A stretch of DNA of 64,000 nt from NCBI GenBank assembly GCA_003640385.1, contig RCAB01000109.1, forward strand, positions 98,252-162,251, given 5' to 3'. This stretch comes from Setaria digitata. Lineage: Eukaryota > Nematoda > Chromadorea > Rhabditida > Setariidae. A model generated the notes under the pieces. The model was not told the DNA's origin. It did not search any database and was given only the letters and a program-made list of their open reading frames with translations. Positions 39,901 through 51,747 of this stretch are shown one piece after another; position 1 is the first letter of the stretch; every line of letters begins with the position of its first letter. The translations under genes and the position numbers were made by a program.

Positions 39901-41243
39901 ATTGCTAAGTTTTTTTTGAAGCAAATTAGGCACAAGCATATGTAATGAAATATCAAGGTTTTAATCATTTTGCAAAAATATTCGCTTAATCCTAATAATA
40001 ATCGATATGTCTTTTTCAATACTATATATTGTTTGCTCGCTACACGAAATTCTCCAAAATTCTCTACTCTTTCTATCAGCAATTAAATGAAAGGTATTGT
40101 CTTTAAAAGATCTAAATGAATATTTAGTTATAATGAAGGGTGTGAACAAACTGAGATCTATCGAACTAAACCACAAGTATTGTAATCAGGAAATTAATTT
40201 TCAAAAGCTAACTAATAATGAATATTGAGTAAAAATGCACTATGTTTCAATTTAATGATAATAACTCTGCTGATTATTTCACCCGAGTCAACAAAATTCT
40301 CGAATGCAAATCGCATATTATTGAAATATGAAATCTTGACATCTCAAATTACGATGTCTAGGGGCAGACGACATCCAAACAGGTCAATTTTCAGAAAAAA
40401 AAAAAAAAAGAGTTCAAATAAAACGTAATTTGATGAAGTTATGCATCATAGTTATGGATATTTAATAAAGATGCATTCGAGATATTTTTAAATTTGAAAA
40501 ACAAAAATCCTCCATTTCTTTGTCAATTGAAAGCAAAACAAAGTAAAAATTTTCTTTCGCTATCAGTTCCTTATCAATTTTTTAAAGCTGGCTATTCTTC
40601 ATTGTAAATTTGAAATTTGCATTCTTCACTGTTAAGCTTATTGCTAATAAAATTACTACAATTTTATCATTTAATGGCCTTGATGCTTCGACTACAAAGC
40701 AAATTTTATCTTAGACGTCAGGCGCCACTAATTCAACGATGGGAGTCAGTGAGTTTTAATTCTTTGATAACTGACATTTTGATAACACATTGATAAACTC
40801 GCAATTCAAAAATATTATCAAAGAAAAGTGGAAATTAATTGATTTCAAGAAAGTGAGGCAGCCACCTACGCTAAGTCGTCAAATGTGGTTGCTGCATGCG
40901 ATAGCTGCTATGATGTCATGCCTAGCGATGATGGCTAGGCCTTTCTGGCTTAGCCAAAGGATACAAAATTGCCCATAAATTAGCTATCACAAATGAAATA
41001 AGCTGGGAAGAAAAGCCTTTGCTTCATTACCACATGCAAATAATTAAAACAATATGTGTGTTCAACGAACAGTGAAAAACGTATATGCAAAATTTTAGGA
41101 AAGTTTTTTTTTAAGTGATTGTAGAAAGATTGAAAGTTTAACTTTTTATCATAGGTGTTCCTTTGCATCCCAAAAAGTTTCACGTAGAACTGTCTACTCA
41201 ACGGTCATTTTATTTTATTATCTTATCAAAAAAAAAAAAGAAA

Positions 41244-41318
41244 GTTCTTCAGGCGCTCAAGACCGTCTGAAGAACCAATCAACCAACACACAGGCTTCCT
41301 GGAGGGTACCTTCAGGAA
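41244..41318. repeat. Two adjacent hairpin-forming inverted repeats
   Basis: The first stem pairs 41244-41255 with 41264-41275: 12 pairs including one G-T, with an 8-base loop. The second pairs 41296-41305 with 41309-41318: 10 pairs including one G-T, with a 3-base loop. A 20-base A/C-rich linker separates them. The DNA is non-coding on both strands. Confidence 0.7.
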
Positions 41319-41866
41319 TCTTTCAGTGATTCAAATAAAAATTCAAAATTTTGAGATTTAGAGACATTAAAAGAACTTGTAAATATGAAAGTTAGTAAAG
41401 TGAAAATATAATTTCGTTCGATGTGGAACTATAAACATAATTAGGTCAAAACATCAGAAAACTTGAATAGTACTATTTCTGAAAACTTACACATCAGAAG
41501 TCATTCGTTCCTACTCGACAAGACTGAGAACAATTTAATTGGATATAAATTAAATGCATTCATTTTTTGAAACAAAAATCAAAGCAGCAGAGATCAACTG
41601 CTGATATACTCTGCTTGAAGTCACCGAATCTAACGAAAGATGAACGGCCTTCAGATGCTCGAAGCTTCTTAGCTATAATTCTGTTATATAAGAAAGGAGA
41701 CCACAGATAACCGTGCAATACACATATTTATCGCCGAGTTGGACTAAAAAATCTTCTCGCAGGTGGTTTTAATTTTGTAAACCACTGAAAACAGATGGCC
41801 AATAAGAGAAGAGGAAGAGACATCCATTCATACGGAACGCTGAATTGCTATAAAGTTGTCTGAAAA

Positions 41867-41887
41867 ACACACACACACACACACACA
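41867..41887. repeat. AC dinucleotide microsatellite
   Basis: About ten uninterrupted AC units. Confidence 0.95.
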
Positions 41888-43604
41888 ATAGAAAGAGAAC
41901 GACAAATTATGGATAAGTAAACAATTATGTGTAAAAAATTTTTAAATAAAATTGATTAATTTTTTTTTTTAGGAAAAAAAGACAACTTTGGATGTAACAA
42001 AATTAAGACATAAAAACGACAGAATTGCGATGAAATGAGTGGAGGAGAGAGGGTATGGTGATGAAATTTTTACAAGTGAAGTGACGATTGAAATTTAAAA
42101 GGAAAGAATGGAAAGCTGAAAGTTGTAAACATACCTCACCGTACCATGGCACCATTTGTTTGTCTCGAGAATACCTTTCGTTGAACTATCTGATCGGACT
42201 TAAAAAAAATTTATTGCTTCTATTGCGCAGCAGATTTCAAAAAATTAAATTTAATGTATTTTTCTGGGGTAAACCTTTCAACTTTCTAAACTTGATACTT
42301 TAAAATTCGCAAGGAGGATGCAAGGACCTGAAAAAAATTATGTTTTGCAAAGAAATTAAAGACAAGAAACACAAAAAACAAAATATCGACGGAATGGAAT
42401 ATATATGAAAGACAGATAAAGGCCAGAAAGTTAATTTATATGTAAGTTACTACTAATCATTAATTGCAACACTATCTCGAAATAACCCTTGGAAGACATA
42501 CCTTGTTAATTTCGTTATTTCTTCATTATTAATGACTATTTAGTTAGTGGGAAATGGTAATAATCAATTAGAAACATATCGATGATAACATTATCAAACA
42601 GCTTTTTGTTTATTTAGTTTTACGAAAAAATGCAAACAAAAGTAAAGTAGCAGCAGCTTTTTTTTCCGAAGAGAAATGCTTATTCTTTGGAAATGAGTAG
42701 ACATTATTGAAATTGCTAAAATTATTTAAATAATTATTGAAATGGGCAGATAAGAATTCGTTGAAGTATGTATAAAGAAATGTTGAAGAAAAGTACTATT
42801 ACTGCAATATTTTCCTTTTATTTATCAGAAAACATTTAATATGTCAGTTATCTTTTGCTTAATTCAGCTTTAGTGATAGTTAGCTTAGTTGGTCGATTTC
42901 AAAAAGACATTCCCTAATTTTAACTTTACAAAGTCTATATGCAGAAAGTTTCATTTAACGAAAATGTAATTATTAAAATTAAAATATTAACATTTTGAAT
43001 TTAATGAGTTGCAGATGAACGATCACTCGCGGTGATGCATTTTAAAAATATTGCCGAAAAATCCACCCTCTGATAAATTATTCCGTCGTGCACCAAATAC
43101 TTTCATCTTTACACGATTCAAATGATGTTGTACAAAGAAAAAAACAATGCATTTTTCGACAAAGAATTCATGTCATTTGCGCGAACCATTTTGCAAAAAT
43201 CATGAAAGAAAAAAAATTAAATTTTGAATTACGCTAGAAGTAGCAATTAATTTAACGAAGAAAAAAAGAGAATAAAAATTAATTCAATTGATTTCGGGAG
43301 CAAGTATCGCAAGTGATGACTTGAAACTTCATTGGAATGAGGGAAGGCAATTAAGTAAAAAAGAAAGAAAAAATCGAAAACTGAAGTTGTGGAATGCGGA
43401 ACTGCGATAGGAAACAAGCTACGAGATACACATTCCTGCAGATATAATTCGAAGAAAACGATAATTTTATTTTCGAAATGACTTTTCTCAAATAGTACTT
43501 TTTAAAAAGAAATATATTCATAAAGGCTCAGTTAAACTATGCATTATACACCACTCTCATGGAACATCCGTCATCCTTATTCTATTAATTAATTAAATGA
43601 TAAT

Positions 43605-43711
43605 AGTTACTTTCATTATCACTATTATTATTTATTATTACTATTATTTATTATTGCTATTATTTGTTATTACTATTACTTATTATTACTATTATTTATT
43701 ATTACTATTAC

Positions 43712-43758
<47 letters not shown>

Positions 43759-43850
43759 GTTATTACTAGTTGTTATTATTATCATATTATCATCGTTATT
43801 ATTATTAACCATCATTATCATTATTACTATTGTTATTAATATCTGCTTCA
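43605..43850. repeat. Long ATT trinucleotide array
   Basis: A pure ATT run of about 50 bases near 43709-43757 is flanked by interrupted ATT/ACT repeats on both sides. The apparent open frame through it is an artefact of the repeat. Confidence 0.93.
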
Positions 43851-46311
43851 TTATTTCCTTGTTTTTGCTGATTATCATTCTTTCTGGGTCATTATTGAAG
43901 AAAAAAATAGCAAAGAAGGAGAAAAGAATAAAAAGAAAGGAAAGTTGAAGAAATTATTAGAAAAAAAAAGTATGAATAGAGTTATAGCTCGAGAACCAAT
44001 TTTTATCAGACTCTCAATACTGAGCAGCGTTTAACTTCATCAACTTCAATTATTCTTCTTTTTTCTTTCGTTTGTTTTATAGCTATAATCATCTTAATAA
44101 AAATGTTTGAATAGGACAGCGATAATGAAAAACTGTAAATTTTATTACTGTGGAAAAAAACAGATCATGAGTGACAGTGGACAAATGGCCAGTGCCGTAA
44201 TTTCAATATCCGTTTCACGTGGTTTCTTCAAAAAAAAAAGAGGAAAAAATACCGCTAGTGGAGATTTGCTCTTTTTGCTTTTTCAATTTAATCTTTCTTT
44301 CAATTTTCCAGCAAAAAAACCTGAAAACTGCTATTGCAAAAATGTTTGTGTATGAGCAAAAGAGCGCTGTAATTAATTTTGAGATGGCAGAAGTTTTGTA
44401 TAGAATCCTCTTCCTTTCATTGTAATATCTCCGGACTTGTGCTTGCAATTACTGCTAGTTATAAAAAAAGGCACTATAGCAGAGAAATGCAACATCTAAA
44501 AGTTTGATGTCATTTAGCTTTGCTTCTTGTCTCTCTCTTCTTCAGCGCATATCATATGCTCTTCAAGATGAGTTATTGAAATAATCAGAAATAAATATCA
44601 AACTGTGTTCTATTATCCATTATCTTTAAACTTTATAGATTTCTATCAAAGAAGTTTTCACAACAGCGAAAAAATCATTGTGTGTTAAGTGAAAGGATTC
44701 AAGTTGAAGAAGGTTTGTTTCTATTGCAAAATGAAATAATGTAATACCTGTTTTGCCGTGAATATTACAAAGATTTGGTAAAGACGATGGTTAGCAGGAG
44801 GATGGTACTTAACATACTACACTAAGTGACAGTAAAGCGCTTCAGTGAGTTTATTTTGAGAGAAAAATGAAGTTAATTATATTAGACTTGGCATTTTCAT
44901 CTTCCTTTGAGAATACAAAAAAAGAAGAAATTGTTGCAGCAAGAATGGATTTTTTTTGTTGAAATGAGTAAGATTGTTAACAAAATGGCATCGTGCAAAC
45001 TTATGGCTAAAAAAAATTTCTCTTTCAATTTTTTCTTTGTGAACGATCAAATTTTGTATGATTGGTCGAAATTTTACTCATCAAAGACATTGATTGATGC
45101 TGTTGCAAATAATCAGTTTCATCTAAAATGTCATTTTGAGGACGAGAAATAAATTTAAATGAATAACTTTCACAAAGTTTACGAATATACCAAAAAGAAG
45201 AAAAACTTTGCTCTGAAGAAGTTTTTTTTTTAATTTAAGCATGCATAAATAGAAAATATGAAGTTTGCAATAAAACTGAACAAAGGCAAATAAAATAAAA
45301 AGTTGCAATCTTTTTCTTTTTTTTTCCTGAAAGCTTACGACTGAGGCTGCCTGCCAACGTGAACTGAAACGTGTACCACAACGCACCCTACAGCGTTTTA
45401 TTATCTATTAAAAATACAACATCATAAAATTCGACTTTTTTCACGTCACTAAACTACTGCATCGATATTTTATTAAGGTACTGAAAAAAGACAATCCAAA
45501 ATTTGTTTTTCTCAATTTTGAAGTCCATTCTTTTCAAATTTTTTTAGGATAATTTACTGGGAGTAAAGAAAGGCAGAAAGCTTAAGATAGTTTTAACTTC
45601 GAATTCAATCAAGGTGAATGGTTTAAATAAAAGGCACTTTGGGCAGGTAAAGCTATAAGTTCTAGCAATATTTGAATTCTATCACTGACACAGAGTAGAA
45701 AAATATTGGATGTGAAGGTGTCACTTTTGCAACTCCAACCGATTTCGGTGAATTCAGCTGTGGAAATAGAGCGAATCAACGATCAATTCAGCAGACCAAA
45801 TCATTGCATTCATTATGTGCCTATTATTGCACTAATAATTATCAAATATCATCTTTCTCATTGTGGAACAGTTAAAACAGAAGCACTTTGAAGCCAACAA
45901 AATTTGCTTGTCCGTTTTTCTAGCATGTGAATCGAGCCTTCCTTATATGTCTCATTTAAACAGATAAATAATTTTAGCTATTACTAAACTTACTAAATTC
46001 CCTAGTCGAATCCTTCTTTCTAGGTAACAAGTTTGTGTGAGTGAGAAATTCCTTTTCTTACTTATACAGGATATTACATCACATAAAGTACCAATTGCCA
46101 TTTATGAAAAAATAGAAAATTTTAATTCCACCAACTGGTTTAAAAGAGCATGGAAAATTATTTGTTCCTTCGAAATCAATGACCTCCCTCTTTCCCCTCG
46201 CTAGCCTCTCAGTTTAATCTAAAACTAAAACTTCATTCAAAGAAAGATTGTGAATCACATATGATTATCAATAAATTAACTTCCTTTGCTTTTATTCCTA
46301 ATAGTACTCCT

Positions 46312-46430
46312 TTTATTATTATTATTTTCATTCTTCTTTTACTATTATTAATTATTATTATTATTATTATCATTATTATTATTATTAATTATTATTATTA
46401 TTAGTACTACTACTACTACTATTATCACCA
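46312..46430. repeat. Second ATT/ACT trinucleotide array
   Basis: Interrupted ATT units change to a short perfect ACT run at the right end. It is a simple repeat like the one 2.5 kb to the left. Confidence 0.93.
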
Positions 46431-49400
46431 GTTACTATTAGATTATCCTTTATCTAACAAAATTTGTTTGAAATCTTTTTATCATATCGTGATCAACACA
46501 CGTAATGATCAAAGGAGGTTAATACAGATATTTTAACAATTTCTATCCATACAATTCTTATTTAGTTTTTTTTCTTTTTGTTTAACGTATTGCATAAATC
46601 TTTTACTAATAGCATAAAGAATTGTTTTAAAAAAATTAGCATTGTTTAATAAATGTTTAATATTTATGTCTTAGAGTTTTTTTTCTTAAACTGTTTCGAG
46701 TTCCATTCGATTTCTCATTACAGATGTTGCTTATAAAAGAATATAAATATAAATTAATAATTTGATTTTTTTTTCTTCTTTCACGAAAGAGAAGTGCTAA
46801 TAAAGATCTAGTGCTGTTAGCATCATGATTAGACAAGTTTTAATTCAAAACTGGGCAGAGTGGTAATGAATGAAGTGAGAAGAAAAATTTGCGAAGATAA
46901 TTCGAAGGAAGTGCATGAGGGAAGGAAAGATGCCAATTAAGAAAATTTGTGTTCCTTTGCAAACAAATCTACAAATGAAATTTCCCATAACATTTGCAGC
47001 GAAGAAAACAAGTTTCATACAGATGGAAAGGGAAAAATGACAAGAAGGTTGAAAAAGTGAAATAAATATGGAAACTATGATGAATGAATATGAATGAATG
47101 TTATCGGTAGCATTAACATGAAATTAACTGCGGGTAAAATCTTATCACTATTATTATTTTAGAGTAGGATATTTCATTTGAGCTGATAATTTTTATTCCA
47201 AATTGACTTGAATGTGGCGAAGGTTATTTTGTGAATATGGATGCAGCTTAAATCTAAATGATTACTTAAACTTAAAAAATTTGGATTTAATAAATTTTAT
47301 TTCGAGTTCCAGCTGTATCAGAATTATCTTGAAATAAGCAAACATTCAATAGTGACTGGGAATCAAATAGCCCTTTCTAACGGTTGGTACCAAATTTTAC
47401 CGTTGTTTAGCATACTGCATTGCATGGAATGGGCAGAAGAAAAAAAGATTTATTTGCCTTAAAGATTTTTGCCATAACCACTAAGTGCCAGATACAAGGT
47501 CCTAAGTCTCTCGAGGAGAAGGGCTGGGAATTCCCGATCAAATATCAGATTATATAATATTATCTGCGAACACTTAGTCACAATCTATTTGCTTCCTCTT
47601 TACAGTGAATAATTTGGACTGAAATTTTAATAAAACTTGTAGCTTATCAGTAACTATATATGTTGTTATCAGTGGTGAATAATGCCTATTTCAAACAGCT
47701 TATCAATGTGTAGTAACATAAAAAGCAGAGTGTTAACACCGTTTTAAATATTTCCTGGTTTGGTACAGACGAAAAGATAAAAGTAAACAGTTGTAGAATT
47801 CAATCTTACGGATGCAATCACTTTTCTGATTGCACGACAGGTGAACTCTCCAAGGAGTGTAGGTTAGTTTTGTATCCTATCGTTGAACGACTTCCCCGCG
47901 TTCCCCCGCTCTCCCTCCCGGAACTCCATTCACAAATCTCAATCCACGGCCTCCCGTCGTTCTCTCCAGTCATAAAATGAAATGTTACGGCCTCTTTACA
48001 AAACGAGTTTCTGCTTCCTCACTTCCTCCATTTTCCATTTTACAACTTTTTCTCAAAAAATTGCCCTCAGTTGTAAACGAATTTTGCCACAAAAAGTCTT
48101 ATCTTCCGTGCTTTGATTGTTCCGCTTCGTCGATCCTATCTGTTCCGTAAGATTCCATCGGCATTGGATGACCACAATAAGGCACAGTAAATTCTCTCGA
48201 ACACATTAATTTCTAACTCATAGTGCTTCAGTTGTAGAATATCAACTTAGGTTGAATTTACGACATGAACGGAATCTTCTCTAACAAGCTTCTGAAGCTT
48301 TAAGTGTAACTCAAGACAGGATCACTTGCAGGTAAGTAGCAGTTTATACTTCAGGATAGCGATGCTATAGAGGAACCGAAAAGCTTAAAATAAGTAAGGC
48401 AAGAAAATCTCTTCTTATTTTCCGGAAAAACCAACGCAAAGCATTGTTACCATTAATGCGATCATCTAATTTTCACATTAATATTTCGGATTTCTGATTT
48501 ACTTGGATAATGAAATAGTTAAATGTTAAAAGGTCTCGAAATTGAAGCAGCAATTAAATTAAGGTGAGATTTATGATTTCATCTATTTCTATCATAGTTT
48601 TAGATCGCTTGCAGACAGAATTAGCGAATGAAATGAGCCTAAAGAGATCGTTTTTCATTTCTCATTACTAAATTAATAAAATTTCAATTCAATCAATCTC
48701 TTCCATTATTTTTAAACAAATTTCATGAAAACAAAACAGCTCTCACATGGCGCTTTATCGTATTTAAATATCATTCTTTTTTTTTCTTTACATATTTTCA
48801 CAAAAGAGAAATGGGTTCATGTCCTCCTGTTCCTCTAACAATTATATTGTAACTTAGGACACATATAATACGCTGACAACCAAAAATTATCGAAAAAAAA
48901 AATGAAATTTTAGGAATAAGTGATTCCAATTTTTCTAATTTTCATTTTATGCATTGACAGCGACGAATTCAGCGAAGTAGTCCAAAGTATTTTGCACTTT
49001 AATGTTCGAACATTAAATACTTGGCAATATTCGACTAATTTGCTACCGTGAAAATTAGTGATGATATTTCCAATGGCAGCGATGGATGATGAATAAGTTA
49101 AGATTAAATTAATTGCAATTTCTTCCTCCTTTCAACTGCGTGAACTCAAGATAAATTCCTAACCTTAAAGTTGACGGCGAGCTACTTCAATTATGAATTT
49201 AATTTTTTCATTTTTTGAAATAGACAAAAAATAGGAAAAATAGTTTTAAATGATTAAATGAATCATTTCTACAAGTGACGATAACACAGACAATTTAGCC
49301 GAATAAATCTGAATGAAAAAAAAGGTAAAAGTATAAAGCGTTTACAGAAATATCAAAAACTCGTTCTGAAAACTATGCTGAAGTTTGGAAACTTCAAACA

Positions 49401-50924
49401 TTCTAAAAGACAAACAAAGTGATTTAAACTGTCTAATGTCTGAAAGAAAAATAATCAACAGATGAAGAAATGCGAAAGGAGGGAAAAGAGAAATTCAGGG
49501 CCTTTCAACAGGGATGTTTTTCCAAGACTAATGAAGCCTTTAAATACAATGCAAAGATTTTGAAGACTTAATAATTTTCAGCTTGAAAAAGAAAAAAATG
49601 AAGTGAAAGTCTTTGCACTGACTCGGAATGTTCAAAACTTATTGATTGAAATGAACCTAGTTTCAAATTTTCACCTATTTAATTAGTTTCATTTATTTTG
49701 CTAATAACTTCACAAAAATGAAAAAAGACTTTATTTCTGGAAATCATAAATTAATTGAGATAAAGAACTGCATAATCACATCATCATACTGCTGTTTACT
49801 GGAAGTTCACAGCGGAGCAGAGCAATCATTGAAGAGTAAAGTGTGTGTTTCAAGAATGAAGCTATTTACTCACTGATGAGAAAATTTCCAGTCTCATTCC
49901 GGTGTTGCCACAAATCCAGAAATTCCATCGAGAACACCGAGAGGAGAATTCTGAGGAGGAATTCATATGCGAACCAGAAGATAATCGTTTTTCGATTCAT
50001 GGCCATTCGATAAACTAATCCGGCACATTGCTATTTTATGGTTTCGTGCTCGTCATCAGCTAATGAGAATCAGCGATAAAATTTATTTGGTCAAATTAGC
50101 AATTTTATATTTTTCTCTTTAAATCAAGCGGTCCTATCCGGAAATTAGAAACCTCTGCCGGAAAACTCTTCGTTAGATTTCTCACTCATTTAATGCTTGC
50201 AGATTGACAGAATTTGTATTGCCACTAAATCTAAAATCTCTTAATTCAAGAAAAAAATGCTTGGTCATGTTTGCAATGTAAGATAAGCTTGAACGAGATC
50301 GAGAAATACTCTCAGAAGATTGAGGATTTTACAGCACAGTCTTGACGAAACTTTCGTCGGTCCCTATTAATTTCCAACTTTTTTTCTTAAATAGTGAAAC
50401 TATTTTGTGTAAGGAGAGGTTAAAAGATAGTTATTGCCAAGATTTTAATTTGAGTCTTGGACTTGGAATAAATTCGTTCCTTAGGCTATGTTCTTTAATC
50501 ACGACTCTGAAATTTTTTAGACCACAACACTAGTGGAATTCAAGGTATTTTTAGGGAGCATTTCAACTAAGATATTCAATTTGTTACAACTTTTTAGTTG
50601 TTAGTGACCAACGCTACATTTATCTAATTAACAGGGAACCAATTAATGAGCTAAATTAAACCGAATCCACGCACAACATTTTTACGTGCCATCCCTCCGT
50701 TAAGTATGCTCACTTCTCCCAGTCCAAGTTTTCTAATCCCGCGGTGCCGTGGAAACGAACTCCCGAGATTCTCCAATTAATGCAACTGAATGCGCCTGCT
50801 TCTTTTCATTAGACATTCTACTCTTTTGCAACGTGTTTGTTTGAGCTACTTCAGAAGTATGGCGTTGTCATCACTGTGATTGCCTACATGAACGCCTCCA
50901 CAACAAAGTAGGTCAGGACAGGTG

Positions 50925-51480
50925 GTCCGTTCACGTGTGATCTCTGAAGCGACCAGCTGACGATTCATCATCTTTTCCAGTATGCAAAATTATTTCAACT
51001 TTTCTGTCATCCACAATCCATCCGCACATTCAGTTTTGTCCAGTCATCGACCGGTGCTTGTGACGTGACTCACCACTCTTACGTTTCACCCACCATGTAC
51101 TGATCCGAGATCATGTTAACTGATCTTCTACGTCTACTCAAATAAAATAGGAATAGATTGATAAGAACATTGAATAAATGAGTCGTTAAGACCTCACGTT
51201 TTAGCCCAGTGGGATGTGCTGTTAAGGTCAGTAATTATTAGCTAGGCATAGCTTTCTATAATGCAATGCTATGTCTCCACAGTACGTTTGTTACGTGAGT
51301 ATTACACGTGACGCGTGAATGGAGACCGTCAATGTCATCATGGTTGAGACGAAGCCCGTTACATATTTTGATCTTTTGTGTCTGCGTCCTCTTTTACCTG
51401 ACAGCAGTTGTGTGAAAACGTGAGAGTTACGTGTTGTAATGGAGGGGACGTGTTGCTACAGTGACTGTTGTATTTGAATG
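50925..51480 (+). promoter_or_regulatory. CACGTG-containing candidate upstream region of PNPLA4
   Basis: Two CACGTG E-box cores lie at 50932-50937 and 51305-51310; the second reads ACACGTGAC. Several ACGTG words fall between and after them. This region precedes the proposed first PNPLA4 exon by 0.3-0.8 kb and is GC-richer than its flanks. Its promoter role is inferred from position and composition only. Confidence 0.35.
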
Positions 51481-51747
51481 CCTCATGGGTTCGGTACTTT
51501 GTAGCAGTAGCTGAGAAAGGTTGAATAAAATAGAATTAATACTTTTTGTGTGCCGCTTGAGAATTCCATAAGATGTATCTTCATTAAGAACCGAGAATCA
51601 GCAAAATATTAATTACCTTTTCTCAGTAATACATTCCTTTACGACTGTCATTCATTATGTTTGGGGGAAATAAAAGTAGTCATGGAAGGGGGAATGAGAA
51701 ACAGGTTCAAATATTGAAGATTTGTCGTTTATCTGGTTCTTTCTGTA

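Larger units (their letters stand above)
32131..51747. other. Gene-poor region between divergent FNDC3 and PNPLA4
   Basis: About 20 kb in which no frame of more than about 100 codons shows a family or a consistent exon chain on either strand. It is mostly AT-rich spacer with simple repeats. Exceptions described separately are a hairpin at 33452, a GC-richer island at 36.2-37.2 kb, hairpins at 41.25 kb, ATT arrays at 43.6 and 46.3 kb, and CACGTG-containing DNA at 50.9-51.5 kb. Undetected small exons or ncRNAs cannot be excluded. Confidence 0.55.

Noticed and set aside
43597..43839. 80-codon poly-Leu/Ile/Tyr frame
   Set aside because: Purely a translation of the ATT microsatellite.
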